Assembly (NCBI GenBank): GCA_030704615.1
Contig: CM060733.1
Location: 23,376,001 to 23,440,000, forward strand
From: Takakia lepidozioides
Lineage: Eukaryota > Streptophyta > Takakiopsida > Takakiales > Takakiaceae
Length of the DNA stretch: 64,000 nt
Direction of reading: 5' to 3'
Made by a program: the position numbers and the translations under genes. Positions 1 through 12,214 of the stretch are shown here, one piece after another. Within the stretch, counting starts at the first letter, position 1; every line of letters begins with the position of its first letter. The notes beneath the pieces are model-generated. The model saw nothing but the letters and a program-made list of their open reading frames with translations, did not search any database and was not told the DNA's origin.

Positions 1-39
1 CTAGCCTTAACTTTACATGCTGCCCTTTAGTCCCACAAG

Positions 40-200
40 CTGATGTTGGGAGTCAGATGTTAGTGCACTGTGAGTACACCATCGCCAGTCCGGGGTTCAA
101 CTCCAATTGGAGGCTTTAACACGAAGAGGCACTCAATCCCACTACCTCTGGCTTGCTCTGTTGCTCTTCATTTGGGCCTCAGACCCAAGTCAACTAAACA
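40..200 (+). repeat. tRNA-derived SINE fragment (intronic)
   Basis: A box-A-like stretch (AGTCAGATGTTAGTGCA) is followed about 40 bases later by a box-B-like GGGGTTCAACTCC. This is the same arrangement as the clearer SINEs at 36.2, 45.0 and 45.2 kb. It lies in an intron of the LKR/SDH gene on the other strand. The tail is degraded, so the right boundary is approximate. Confidence 0.4.
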
Positions 201-295
201 AGGCTGGTAGACTGCTGAAAACTTGTAGTCTCTTGAAAGAAAGCAATTGAATTGAAGCAATGACTTTCCAGTTGGTTTGAAACAAAAAATCTCAC

Positions 296-2028
296 ATGAG
301 GGGGAGATGACTCAGCAAGGCGGGGAAGCTCAGATGGATCCACAAACTGATGAGGCAACAGCCGAAATATCTCCTGTGCACCGTGAGACACTGAAAGGAA
401 GTAGTTTCTACATCACAATTCTTGAAAGACCTGGATTCTGTTCCAAATTCGTCCCAGTAGTTGCAACCTAAGAGTAAAATCTCAAATTGGAATTGGGAAT
501 CAAATCTGTCCCATATTTCAAAATGTCTTGTAAATCTTACCATTTCCAGTGCCAGTGAAAACAAAAATGAGGGGGCAGATGCCAAGAGGAAGGCCATCCC
601 TTGCAATCTCATCACCAATTGCTAGCACTGCGGACCTAGCTGCAGTCAAAGTTGAGTACATGTACGAGGATCCTAGTGACAAAAATGGCGTGGAGAATCC
701 CAGGCTCAAGTACCCTGTAAAAGAAGCACCACCGTTGAAATAGTCAATAATGACAATTGTATATGGTTTTAATTTCAAACCAGGACTGTACTTCTCAGCA
801 AGTGACAGTAAAAACTGCGAGTCCAGATCCACAAAACAAATCAAGTTCTTACTTTCGCCCAAGCCTCGGAGGAAGTCAATCATGCCAGCAAACCCTGCAT
901 ACTCTCCAAATGCCACCAGTCTTTCACCATGCTCTCCCATTATAAGCTCATAGTCATACAATGACACCCTTTTCTCCAGTACCTGAAATGCAAAGCCAAA
1001 CTTAAGTATATTATCGCTACAATCATGCTTCCAAGTGGAGCTAGAAACTATTCCTAGAACTTCAAAGATATAGATGCAATGGTGAACAGTTCCATCCAAA
1101 ATAATTTCAATGCATGGTGATAAAGACTGTCTAGAGTTTGTCAGTTTTCTGACAAGTTCTTGTTCTGACTGATCCTGAGAACATCAGGATTGGCATCGAC
1201 ATCTTATGAGGTGATGGACCTTCAGCATACTGACCCAAAAATTCGTTTGAGAGGATGAAGGGCGGGGTGTTCACTTAGTGCAGTGCATAGAAGAAGGTGC
1301 ATGAATGTTGGAATTCAATTTCAAGCGCCACTCAAAGTGACCATTCTATACATCCGTACCGTCCGATCGAACTACTACCAAGTGAGACAGCCATCAGTAT
1401 GTAGATTCTCTAAAACCTCCAAAGACTTATTGGCAACATAGAGGAAACATCACAGGAGATCATGCATACCTCGTCAAGTAGGGGCAAGTTCTCTGGTTGG
1501 GCTTTGTGAGTATGGGAGAAGAAGGCGTATGCCCGATCTTCCAGCAGAGTTCCACACTGCACTTCCAATCCCATGTGTAAACAAGTTCAAAGTGACAAGC
1601 GTGGCGCTGACAAAGATTCAGTTGGTGTTAGCCTCAGTCGAACTCAGCAACAGGAAGTCCTCATCTCTGTTGGTTCCAATATCTTCATGGAACTTACCAA
1701 TCGACTCCACAAATGGCACCAGAGCCCGCAAATAAGAACTAGTGAACAGTATGTGACTAACCTTAGGCCGTTTGACCCCAAGCACGAGGCCACATTCAGA
1801 GAGATCCTCCGCCAGCTCACAGCCAACGTCTTGGTACTGAGCATCAGTGTGAATGCGTTTCGTGCAAGGTTGCACCAAAATACGTTCAACGCCGTCGTTG
1901 TCGTGGTCAGCATGAAGCAAGCGGGCACAGTGAGACGGCGTAAGCGGAGCTCGACGCTCCCACTTGTTGTGCTCCTCTCTTAGCAAGCCTACCACCCCGT
2001 TCCCGCGCTTCGATGTGCTCCCAGACAT
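296..2028 (-). CDS. LKR/SDH: Lysine-ketoglutarate reductase/saccharopine dehydrogenase, N-terminal exons (partial)
   Basis: Bifunctional enzyme that starts lysine catabolism: the LKR half joins lysine and 2-oxoglutarate to give saccharopine, and the SDH half, off the left edge, oxidises it. Five exons on the minus strand join in phase: 1762-2028, 1470-1556, 853-982, 541-714 and 296-390, about 251 codons in all. All introns have GT/AG ends. Diagnostic family motifs are KWERRAPLTPSHCARLL near residue 22, ILVQPCTKRIH, AYAFFSHTHKAQPEN on exon 2, VSLYDYELI and GMIDFLRGLGE on exon 3, RYLSLGFSTPFLSLG on exon 4 and GAQEIFRLLPHQFVDPS on exon 5. The ATG at 2028 is the first in frame and leaves little sequence before the conserved N-terminus, so the protein is probably cytosolic. 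The gene looks intact as far as it can be seen. Identity is secure from the motif order; exact splice sites are my reading. Confidence 0.9.
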
Positions 2029-3829
2029 CCGGAACTCTGCTGCAAAACCCTGTCATGCATCCGAGAATTCCAGCAACACTTTCAGATAGACGAAGCCAAA
2101 GTCCAGTCAAAGCTCAGAAAAAACTTCCCGACAGACTATCAATTTAGTGGTTTGCCACTTCCCTTGCCAGTAGGCTCTTCCTAGTGCTATCTTCGCTTTT
2201 ACGTCCTGGGCATTATCCAAGCTCCACTCGCACGTTTGGGAGCTTCACCAGTCCTTGACTGATGGTCGCAGTAGCCATCGACATAAGGCAAACCAGTAAG
2301 ACAATTGTTCACACTTTCGCGCCCGAAATCCTTTTGCAATTGCCAAAAGCTACCAGAAAAGACAACTGCACCACTTTACACTGTTAGCCCATGGCACATC
2401 CAATTGCAGAGTGAATACGCCAACACATCACCCCCAGCTTCTGAAGATGGACTAAGGCAAATTGGACCCAGAGCTGCCCATGGTATAAGTGACGACCCAG
2501 CAAAGGGACAACCGCATTCCAACAAAACATGGCGGGGCAGAAAAAATTCCATTGCCATGCCCATATTTCTCGAGAGGCAGGGGTTGACAATCCATGCCTC
2601 CGACAAGTTCTGTGTTCAGACAATCTTCAACTAGCCCTCTATCCAAATCCAATACACCGTTCTACATGGTGAGAATCTTTAAACCTGAATTACCCAACAC
2701 GCATGGCCGAAAAATCTATCACTTGCATCGTCTTGAAACCAAAACCAACACATACTCCTCCCCTCCCAAATTTGTATCCCCATTCAAAAACTCGAAGAGA
2801 AAAATCTGGTAACTACGCAACATGACAAGGTGCACCAACCTTTGCCGATTTAGCTTCTGGAACACCGCAATTGCATGACAGAGGGGCCAAACCACGAGAA
2901 ACGAGATAACAGACGAGAAACAAGTTGCATTAAGAAATTGTCGCACTCACAAGTGCCACTGGTAAAGCTCACCCCCTCAACATGCACAACAGGAGCAATT
3001 GCATAACCGACTTACAAATCCCTCAAAGTGTGGACCCGGTCTTGAAGTTTGGCAAAAAAAACTCGGGATCGTATCGAAGGAAGGGATCATACAACAGAGA
3101 GAAAGAAGAAGAAGAAATGAAAGAAGGGAGGAGTCGCAAGGGTGGCATTGGAGCCCACAGGGCCTCTCTTCCCGCCATCCGAGACGTTGGCCGTTTGTGG
3201 CATGCCTAACCCACTTTACTAATTTCCTGCTTTACAGAGTGAAAACAGCGCAGTCTGGTTAGTAAGTTGCTTAGCAAGTTACTAAACCCAGTGGCACGCA
3301 CAACTATACCATGACAAGCCACGTGTTTCACGTGTCGTCCAGCGTGGCATCTCCACCCGTTTTTTATTTTTACAATTATCCTATTCCAGTGTGCCACGTC
3401 TACGTGGGGGCCCTTGGGATCTGGGTTGCGTGTGCGCGCCGGAAAGTGCAATATGGCGGCGGCCGCGGTGTCTCGGTAAAGGTCGATCCGAGATGGGAAA
3501 CATGTGATCAGTCCTCCCCCACTAAGCTAGCATCACCACAGAATGTTTCCGGAAATCCTGGTTTGTAGCCCAGCAAGAATCTCGTTGCACTTTGGATCTG
3601 AGTGACGGATGAGGTGGGGTCACTCTGCAAGGATCAGTGATCTCATGTAGTTATGTTGAGAATGAATCCCGCCTTAAAGGAGACTCGATCGGAGATGTGA
3701 ATGAAGCGTATAAGCGTAAATCATCAGCGCTGTGGAATGTGATGGTCGTCCATCTCCGCAAGCTCATAATAGTTGGGGAGTTCAATTACAGTGTCGTAGT
3801 TTAGATACTACAGTTCTGTTGTCCGACGA
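2029..3829. promoter_or_regulatory. Upstream region of LKR/SDH; no gene recognised
   Basis: This 1.8-kb stretch begins at the LKR/SDH start codon and should hold its 5' UTR and promoter. Short open frames occur on both strands, but none has recognisable motifs or splice structure. Around 3,310-3,430 there is a cluster of ACGTG cores (CCACGTGTTTCACGTG, GCCACGTCTACGTGG), the core recognised by plant bZIP/bHLH factors. A stress or abscisic-acid link is only inference. Confidence 0.35.
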
Positions 3830-3881
3830 TTGCATCCAATAATTTGTCCCCAATATGTCTTACAATGGTCCCACGGATTCT

Positions 3882-4173
3882 GCACACTTCAAGGATGGGT
3901 TGAAGGCATGTTGCCCGTCCAGGTGCTTGGTTTGCTTGAGAGGCTCTTTGTTGAGCAGAGTCATTCCAAGCAGTCTTGGCAGATTGCTCGTGAATGCTTT
4001 GTGATGGCTGGAGTGGGTCCCACCGTAGTTACTCATTGGGATTGCCACAGAGATCATACAAAGCTCCTTGTTGTGTTCTTGGCATCTCTCTCTCCCTCGA
4101 TGCCCATCAGTACTGCCGTGTGGTCCGGAGGTCCGGACCCACAACAGGCCTTCTTCCCATCCTTGAAGTGTGC
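3882..4173. repeat. Imperfect inverted repeat, hairpin-forming
   Basis: The arm at 3882-3913 (GCACACTTCAAGGATGGG, then nearly GAAGGC.TGTTG) recurs reverse-complemented at 4142-4173. Weaker complementarity continues inward, for example AGGCTCTTTGT against AGGAGCTTTGT. A transcript would fold into a long imperfect hairpin, as seen at young inverted-duplication MIRNA loci or decayed foldback elements. A 160-codon frame spans it on the + strand, but its protein has no recognisable domain and I treat it as non-coding. Confidence 0.5.
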
Positions 4174-4893
4174 CAAATCGATGGGACAATTGGCGTCGAT
4201 GGAGCAGGCATCTCGCTCTGGCCCAGCTAGACTTCCTAGATGTTTAGCTCTTTGCACTCTCTCCTCTTCCCATGAATTCCTGGGTTATTTTTTCCCATGG
4301 TGTGAAGTGTGAACTCTTCACAACTGCCGGGATATTTTTGATAAATAGCGACTTATTATCCTCGAGTTACTTACTTCCTGTTCACACACGAGCTAGAAGA
4401 GTAGCACAGACAAGATGGAAAAAGTCAATCACCCTGTTCCCTGGGTTGGCGCGCAGCTTTAGCGCTTCTTTCCCTGTCGACCCCAAACCCTTTCTACTGA
4501 CAGGGTACTGGATGGGTCTCCTCTACAACTGTCCGTGTGACCCCACATGTTCACGGGTCGGTCTTTCCAACTTAGTCGCATAGTGTGAGAAGCTGGCTGT
4601 AATATCAACACGGAAAGAGGTCCTGAACAACGTTTTGCACAATGCAGTGTGAATCCCTCTTGTGACAGGCAATATCAACCATCAGTACAGAAATCTGGCT
4701 CCCGATCCCGCGACTCTATGGCTCCGCACATTTCAAACCTGCAGATAAAAGATGGCAGTTGTTGTCAGTGATTCGAAATTTGGGTTGCGATGGAATTGCC
4801 TTGCCTCTTCGTGGCGTAAACCAAATCTGGATAGAAAGAGATTGGCTTATTAGAGTCAGAATCCATTTGTGTGTGTTTCTGCTTCGTACATAC

Positions 4894-5825
4894 CAGTGTT
4901 GTGCGGGTTCTGCCTTTTTAAGGAACTCGCCGGGTCCGGGTTCGGGTTTTTTTTTCGGAGCCAAGTCCGGGTCCGGATCCGGGTTTTTGAAATTTGGAAA
5001 ATCCGGGTCCGGGTTCGGGTCCGGGTTTGTCAACACGGACTCGGGTTAGGGTCCGGGTAGTTGTTGGGAAATATTAGCGAGTTCACGGGTTCAGATCCGG
5101 GTCCGAATTTATTGATTAAATAAATTAGAAAAATAAGATTAATTAAGGATAAAAATCATTTTTGGCTGGAAAAAACATTAAATCCTAATAATGAATTTTA
5201 TTTTAAGAGAAATTCCTTCAAAATATACCATGAATATGAATATGTATACCACGAATAAGAATTTAAATAGAAGTTTGAGTTCCATTTTCTATTTTTCAGT
5301 ATCAATTCTTTAAACATGTTAAGAATAGTAATATGCCTCAAGGGAAGATCACTATAGCATGGATGTGTGGGATCTGGCATAATAATAATATATGACGCCT
5401 CCTTTGGGAGGTGTAAATTATGGTCCCAGAGGGCACAACTTTGTGACACCACTCCAGGGATTGAACCCACAACCCCTTTTGAGGTGGTATGTGGGCATTA
5501 CCACTGGGCTACAACGACTTGGGGCTGGCTGCTGCTGCCTATTACTGCTCGGCCCCTCCACACATATGACAAAACCTACCAGATCTAAGGTGGACCCGTA
5601 TGCCCCATCTAAATTTAAGACCCAGACCCTGACCCGCTACATTGGCCCACGGGTAACGGGTTTAACCGGTTCTGGATCCAGCACGCGGGTCCTGGTCCGG
5701 GTTCATTTTAGAATGAACCCGGGTCAGGGTCCGGGTTTTTTGTGATAGCACGGGTGCGGGTGCAGGTAACCCGGATCCTAACCCGCCGGGTACCCGCCTT
5801 CAAAACCCGGACCCGCACAACACTG
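4894..5825. mobile_element. Non-autonomous hAT-type element, copy 1 (CCGGGT-rich arms)
   Basis: Terminal inverted repeats CAGTGTTGTGCGGGT end exactly at 4894 and 5825. They are flanked by a perfect 8-bp target duplication GTACATAC (4886-4893 and 5826-5833). An 8-bp duplication with CA...TG ends is the hAT signature. Both arms carry many GGGTCCGGGT-like hexamer repeats, possible transposase-binding subterminal repeats. The centre is AT-rich and encodes no transposase, so movement would need an autonomous relative. A SINE-like segment with tRNA boxes lies inside (5365-5525, minus). The intact duplication indicates fairly recent insertion. Confidence 0.93.
5365..5525 (-). repeat. tRNA-derived SINE inside hAT copy 1
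   Basis: On the minus strand there is a box-A-like GTAGCCCAGTGGTAATGCC, then a box-B-like GTGGGTTCAATCCC about 45 bases on, and a 3' part ending in an ATT-rich run. A related segment sits in the hAT copy at 36,780-36,945, while the hAT copy at 39,377 lacks most of it. So it either entered the family early or was deleted from that copy. Confidence 0.55.
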
Positions 5826-5833
5826 GTACATAC

Positions 5834-7140
5834 TGCTGGTGGACGTGGTCGCTGGACCGGTCTTGGCAACATCGTTGCTCCAAAAGTTGCCAGGCTCGGC
5901 TAGCCTCATCAAATATATATGTTCTCTTCATACTTGTACGAAGAGTGATGGGGACAGGAGTGTTATGACTTATGACTGACTACATGTTGTATATTGTAAT
6001 TTGTTCCAACGTGGCCACTGGATAGTTTGAAATGTGATCTGGGGAGGGATCGGAAAGTACATTTAGCTCGCATCCACAAGCCAAATCAGAGAATGAGAGG
6101 ACATCGTGAACGTGGTTCTGAAAACGTGCGTGCCGGCCCAACAGAGTCGCTACCAGCTTGCCACAATGATCTTACTTCTTTCTCACAATGGGAGTCAGAT
6201 CATAAAATGCTGCAAGAAGGAAAATTTGTCCTGTAGACATCTGACTCGACTCGCATAGTCAAGTGATAAGGCTGCTCCCTACTCCATATATGTTTCAGAT
6301 CTTCTCTGATTGTCCTTTTACAAGGCTTGTGGAGTCATGAAATCTGAAGCCCTTCACAGCAATGTTCATGGTCTTCTTTCATCCTATAAGCAATGTAGAA
6401 GGGCAATGTACCATGCTATCACTCCATGGCACGGGCATCCTTCCGTCCTGTTTGGCACTATAGGAGGTCTGGGGATGCACTCTATGCATAGAATGTAAAG
6501 ACCAGAGACAAGAGAGAGAGAAAGACGTCAACCTGCACAGACAGATAGTAGTTTTGCTAGGAAATGATGCTCAATTGACACTAGATAAACCACCTCATCA
6601 ATGCCAATGGACAATTTGGCCGAGTGTCACTCCTCAAAACTAGAACTATGCGACCAATGTTGCAAAAAGAGAGACAGACAGAGACAGAGACAGGTCTCTA
6701 GTTACAAAGTGTGGCTGCATTTTGGTAGGCCTACCTACCCACCTCAAACCCTTCACATATCGTGATTATTGAGGAAAATATCTCCTCAAGTGAAACAAGG
6801 ATTCTCAAATGGGCATGTAAGAACACTAGAGGGGAAGTCTGGGAACTGCCTGCAAGTCTCCCACTGTTATTGGAAATGCAAAATTGCCAAGTCCAAATCT
6901 CTTCTTTAAAACCTGAGTGGCACTGTCCTGGGAGCATAAGTATATGCCTCGAAGTTTATGGTTTGTCCAAGTGTGCTTATTCTTGTCAATGACGTGATGA
7001 GATCCACCTGCCACAGCAATTTTGGAGTTCAGCCCAAACTTGTCATCCAGTCTGTGCATGCATGTGTTCCCAACAGTAACTTGTAGAGCTTCTGTGTATG
7101 TTTGCATGTTGCTGCTGGTTAGCATAGAGCTAGTGCTTAC
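5834..7140. other. Intergenic stretch downstream of the TL29 gene; last exon not found
   Basis: No gene is recognised. This is where the final short TL29 exon (about 30 codons, with a conserved NYEAYTYP-like end) and the 3' UTR are expected, but I could not find that motif on the minus strand. An acceptor-like site near 6533 is followed by only a short open stretch without the motif. GA-rich simple sequence occurs at about 6504-6523 and 6668-6694. Confidence 0.4.
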
Positions 7141-10100
7141 CTCGTAGTCAGTCTGTGAAACAGTTTCCCTGCTATCTTGGTACTTTTTCACCCAGGGAGC
7201 AAAGTCAGGATCCGCTGCTAACTTGGCCTCTGTCTCTGCTTGATTGGGTCCAAGGAAGGCTGATAAAACTGCTACCTGCACGTTATTGAGTGAAAAATGT
7301 TATGTGAAGGGACCTTGTTGGTTGACATCGAAATTTCCACTCAAATACAGCAAGAAGAAGGGCAACCACCAACTTGACATTGAGAACTGTTTCAAGCAAA
7401 CTAGAAGTCCTTCCTTGCGGCCTCTTTTGTTCTAGTATTTTCACAAACTCTACTTGGTGCATACCCACTGCGACCCTCTTTGTCTCCATTGGTGTGTACC
7501 TCTCTCACAACAGTCTGGGGCCCCTGTGGATATTACCATTTCCAACTCTGTCATCATGGCCTGTTATGGGCACAAAAATCTCTCTCCATCTCTCTCTTTC
7601 TCCCACATCAGGCTGGCATTGCACCTCTTTTCACTCAGTTTGAGAAGCTTCAGACAACAGCTGCTTGGGTGCGATGCCTCGGGTAAAGTCTCATCACATG
7701 GATGCTAGACCTTCTTTCTAGAGAAAATCTGGAAGGCCAAACCAGCTGTACATATTGTGGTAATCCCACTACTGGAGTGGACCTTCCATGCCTGTAGTGG
7801 AACCCATGCTGCTCTCCTCCATCCTCCCCCGCACTCACGCTTTCCATGGACATTATTTTTATTTCACCCAAACCATTAGTGGTGTCCATAGCCACAAGGC
7901 TGCAGCAAGCATCATCTAAGTAGTACATCTTCTCTCTTCCTCCCCCTTACCCCAAAGGTACACAGCTCACCTGTCGGGGCTTGAAGCCGAAGTTACCGAA
8001 CTTATCCTTGATCTCTGCAGTTGATGCCTTTTCCCAGAAAAGAATTCTGCCTTCAGGGTCAGGTTCTGCTTTGTCAAAGCGACCCAGTAGCTTGTCAAAT
8101 TGGCCCCACTGTGAGCCCCGAACAAAAACCAGTCCAATATTAGTTGACTTGGAAGCAGGAGCATTCCATATCCAAACATTGCTAGGCAGGAAGCCAAGAC
8201 CCCTAGAGCTTAATTTGGAAATATTTTGGAACATCTTGCTCCTCTAGGCCCCTTGGCTTCCAGGTCATAAAACTTCTCGTCTCTCTCTTGCCCTAACATG
8301 GACTGAATAATAGAAGTTTAAAGCTTCATAATTGTATACGATTCACGAGGCGAAAAAGTTGATATGCTCAACCTGTCCAGTAGATCCATAAGCAGTGTAG
8401 AGTTGAAGACCCTTTCCCTCATTGCCCCCACACTTTCGAATGGCTGCATTTATGAAGGTCCTTTTGACAGCGGATTGTGCTGCAAAACCCCATTAACATA
8501 ATATAAAGAGGGTTATCAGTGTCCAGCAGATGCTAATCTAAGAAAAATCTGTAAAAATAGCTTTATCGGCTTCTTCTTGACACTGTTACTCTCTCAAAAA
8601 CTGCAGGGGCTACCTAAATCCAACAAAAGAGAAACTCAGCCATCACAACATGGGTCGCAGGGAATCCAACTGGAGATCAAAACACAATTAGCAATAATTT
8701 TCAGGGGAGAGCCAAAAGCCCATGCAATCATACCTGCTATATGGATTAGATCTGCCCAAGAAATGGGGCCACCCTTAGCCCCTTCATCTATCTCCTTCTT
8801 CAAACCCTCCAGGAAGCTAAGTGCTTTATCCAGTCCTTGGTTTTCTGGCCTGCCAAGCTCTGAACTGTGCGCGCACAAAGTCAGGTACAGTTCACTAGGA
8901 TGCATGAAGTGATGTTATACTGATAACAGAACACGAATTGAACAAGCAACACAGGATTTAAACAGTTGGTGACTTACCGTATTGATCCATTCGCTCCACC
9001 TGTCTTTGAAGCCTGAGAAATGGAATTGACAAAGCTGAATATTAGAATCCCTTTATGTAGGAAGGGCATTGTGAGCTGTCCTAATATCACAAGTACGATC
9101 AATGTTGGGGTGCAAGAAACAACCAACCAAATCACCTGAATTAGATCTATTTTGGAAGATTGAGCTCTGAAGAGACTGTAATTGTAATTTCTATGGAGGC
9201 CATGTCATGATAGTTTTAGACCCAAGGGAACATTGATCTGTTGTCAACTGTTGTCAAGGGTCACACAGAAAAAGAAAAAGAAACAGCTCCCCGTGTATTT
9301 AAGAACAAATTGCGAAAAACAGAGGCAAACCTTGTCATATGTGAGGGCATCATTCAGGGCCAACTGAAGCAGAGCTGGCACTAGTTCTTCATTTGCCTAC
9401 AAAACAGGGACCACCAAAAGTTAAGAACCTTCATGGTTTGTAATTTAACCATTGCGATGTGTACCTACAGCATAAAAGGACCTGAGTGTGCTTAGATGTA
9501 ACAAAAGAGAAAGGAGAATGCACAGGATTTAGAGACAAGTCACACACAGAGGGAAGTGTACAAAGAGATAGATGCATAGTGACAGAAGCTAGACAAAAAT
9601 AGCCAAGCTCAACATCCATGAGGTCAGTTGAATGAACAATTACCTTGATAGAATCCTGCAGCTTGTCCTTCACGCTTTCTGCAACCATACCATAACACCA
9701 GGCAAAGTTAGAGCCAAAGTGCCACAGCCCTTGCACTGACAGATTTAACTGAAAGCTATCTGGATCATATCTGGAACTCAAAATTACAGTACAGTTATGT
9801 GGCATTCACGAGCCTCTGTCTAATCTCAGGTCAGACTTAGCAGTTAACTCCCTTTGAAACAGGATGAGAGAAAAATCCATCAAAGCAGGTTCTCACTACA
9901 TAATTCAGATCCCACAGCTGGGACATGTGTCATCATTTGGCAGCTGGGTTAGCAATTCCTTGAGTTGCACTTTTTGATGAGAGGCTCTCAAGACGTTCAA
10001 AATAGATTTCTGCTGGGCTTTCATCCAATATTGGGAACCATTTCCTCTGTGGTGTTGCTAAGCTTGGCTTTCACCACCTCCACTGGCTTCCAGCCTATGA

Positions 10101-11305
10101 GACTTGCAACCTATCTACTCTCCTCCCCCATGACTCAGCCTATTGATCGCTCTCGTACAATACAGAGTTGACACAAGTGTGGGGTGCATATGTATGTTCG
10201 AAGTTTGTTGTCCACAAAGAATGAAATTTAGTGCACAGGAGCCAGAAAGAGAGAGATATCACCCAGATTACAGAAGGAACTTACTAAGAAAGACTGACCG
10301 CTGTCCCCTTTGAATCAAATCAGCTGCATTGGCTTCTTCGAGTACGGGTGACAAGCTCCATGCTCCAGCCTACCCATGTCCCCGAAAAACTCAGGTGAAC
10401 GCCAACAACCGTATCCAATTACATTGCCGTTTTTAAGAATGTCAGGAAGCTGACGGGTGGGAAGTCTCAAAGCCATATTTTGGAAATGTAGTACGTTTGG
10501 GAGAGTCAATACTCACAGCCATTGTTGCTGCAGTGAAGCCCATGAATATGTCCCTTCGAGAGACTATCGTCTCGGTGGCATCGGTTCCCTGGCACCTGAT
10601 ACCAGCCTGTTCATCCCCGTAGCTTTATCAGCGCGACGGAACAATGCACCTTGCCTGTGAGAAAGACAAGTAGTACATACAGCGGAAAGAATGGGGGCAC
10701 AGAAGAGAGAGGGATAATTAGGGGGAGGAGCCGGGGGGAAGAAAAACATTGGTGACAGGGGAATAAGAAAACCCAAAATTTTGCAGGACGAATGTGGGCC
10801 TCAAGAGCTCATATTGCAGTCTCGGCCTCCCAGGGGCAATGTGATCCACCCTATTCCATAATGTCTGTAACTCTCAACGAATCTACAACCTGCTGATGTG
10901 TTGAAAATTTTACTTTGAAATGTAGACGCATCCATTCATCTACATTGCACAAAGCAATGTGAATGCGTTCATTCATCTGTTCCTGCATTTGCATGACTGC
11001 ACACACTGTCCACAGCCACTCTGCCATTCTGGGTACCATGAAACTAGATTTCTAGTTGCAAATACATCATGACTTTTCTGAATTGCATTGTCCGATTCCT
11101 CTTAGTTATGAGAAGTGTCCCTGTCAAAAACTGTGTCATGATCTTCCCATTCCACCTCCCTCCAGTTCAAGTGGTACCTCACCTTGAAACCCGCCACATG
11201 CACGACGCGAGGAGAAGTTGTAATACGGGACGTCCCAGTGGGCGAGGCAAACGAGGATGACAGCGTGAGAGATGGAGAGAAGCACCGCACAGCGACCACC
11301 GCCAT
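7141..11305 (-). CDS. TL29: Thylakoid lumenal 29 kDa protein, ascorbate-peroxidase-like (TL29/APX4)
   Basis: Ten exons join in phase on the minus strand: 11178-11305, 10517-10595, 10285-10369, 9644-9678, 9331-9396, 8978-9012, 8734-8864, 8373-8479, 7971-8108 and 7141-7275, 313 codons in total. Exon 1 encodes a Ser/Thr-rich chloroplast transit peptide starting at ATG 11305. Exons 2-3 give a twin-arginine lumen signal: SRRDIF, a hydrophobic run, then a likely cleavage at ANA/ADL. The mature part carries family motifs ADLIQRGQRS, LALNDALTYDK, KTGGANGSIR, RPENQGLDKALSFLE, KGGPISWADLIHIA, AIRKCGGNEGKG, DPEGRI and APWVKKYQDSRETVSQTDYE. TL29 is peroxidase-like in sequence, but the family is reported to lack normal ascorbate peroxidase activity and to sit near photosystem II in the lumen. 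The short last exon was not located, so the gene may be 3'-incomplete or broken. The exon 1/2 junction (donor GTACC) is the least certain. Confidence 0.88.
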
Positions 11306-11322
11306 AGCTGCTGCAGCTCAGC

Positions 11323-11357
<35 letters not shown>

Positions 11358-12214
11358 CCCAATCTCACGTCCCTTGGCTCCGTGGATGAAAACAATATTT
11401 CATCCCTCCATATGACGCTATATTCTTAGTGGTAGGCTCTTTATCCTACCCTTATCCATGCGATTATCCTTTCTTTCCAAGAAAATAAGAAACAAGGTAT
11501 TTGTTTGTTCTTCTTTTTTCACAATAACATTACTTTATTCAGGGCTCTTTGAGTCTGTAATAAGAGAGGCCAGGAAAAAAGAGCCTAGGTGGGGTTTGGT
11601 CTTTCTGTTCCTTGGAGTCAATGTGATGTTTTCAACGATGTTTCCACGTACTGTTTAGTTGTGGTCTTTTGAAATTTGCCAATTCCCAGTTAGTTCTGCT
11701 TGCGGAAAGTTTCTGTTTGGGAAAATTTTGAAGGTCAACGAAGGAGAGATGGTCACGTGGATCAACAACGCAAAAATATATCTACCTGCACAATCGAGTA
11801 TCATGTTTAGTGAAATCCAGTTTGTGTTAAGGAGGTGATGGAGTTGGGGCCTGTTAGAAGGGAAGAAAGGGCCAATAGAGATCAGACTACAGCTTCTACA
11901 CATTAACTTAGTACAAGCGCAGCCATGGAAGCTCACTTACAAAATTTATCAATTGAGAACCAGAATGAGGGGGTTAACCAGACATTGAGGGAAAGTTTTT
12001 GTTCTGCAACTTGATCCAGACAAAAGCGCACTGAAGTACACGCGCATGATTGACCAGCAAGACAGCAAGGAAGAAGAAAGAAGATTGAGGTACGGAACGG
12101 TAGGCTACATACTGCATACATCAGCTTTGAGAAAATGTCTTCAAGACAGCTTGCCAAAGGCACTGGACTACTACGGTTGGGCACTGCTGTTTTCCCAACA
12201 AGAAGCTCAGGTCC
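11306..12214. promoter_or_regulatory. Divergent promoter between TL29 and receptor kinase 1
   Basis: About 0.9 kb separates the TL29 start codon (minus) from the first kinase ATG (plus), so both promoters and 5' UTRs must lie here. A (CT)n tract at 11,324-11,352 lies just outside the TL29 ATG. Read on the TL29 strand it is a GA repeat, a common core-promoter or 5'-UTR element in plants. From about 11,990 on, the sequence is shared with the region upstream of kinase copy 2 (about 40,661), which marks the left edge of the duplication. Confidence 0.5.

Noticed and set aside
3830-4312. 160-codon plus-strand open frame
   Set aside because: It spans the inverted repeat, has no recognisable domain, and equally long frames exist on the other strand; better explained as non-coding hairpin sequence.
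4716-5060. Gly/Ser/Phe- or Pro/Asp-rich repeat proteins
   Set aside because: These are translations of the CCGGGT arrays in hAT arms in several frames on both strands; the same occurs at 37.2 kb.
9431-9805. 124-codon minus-strand frame as a gene
   Set aside because: It contains TL29 exon 4 (9,644-9,678) and otherwise reads through introns.
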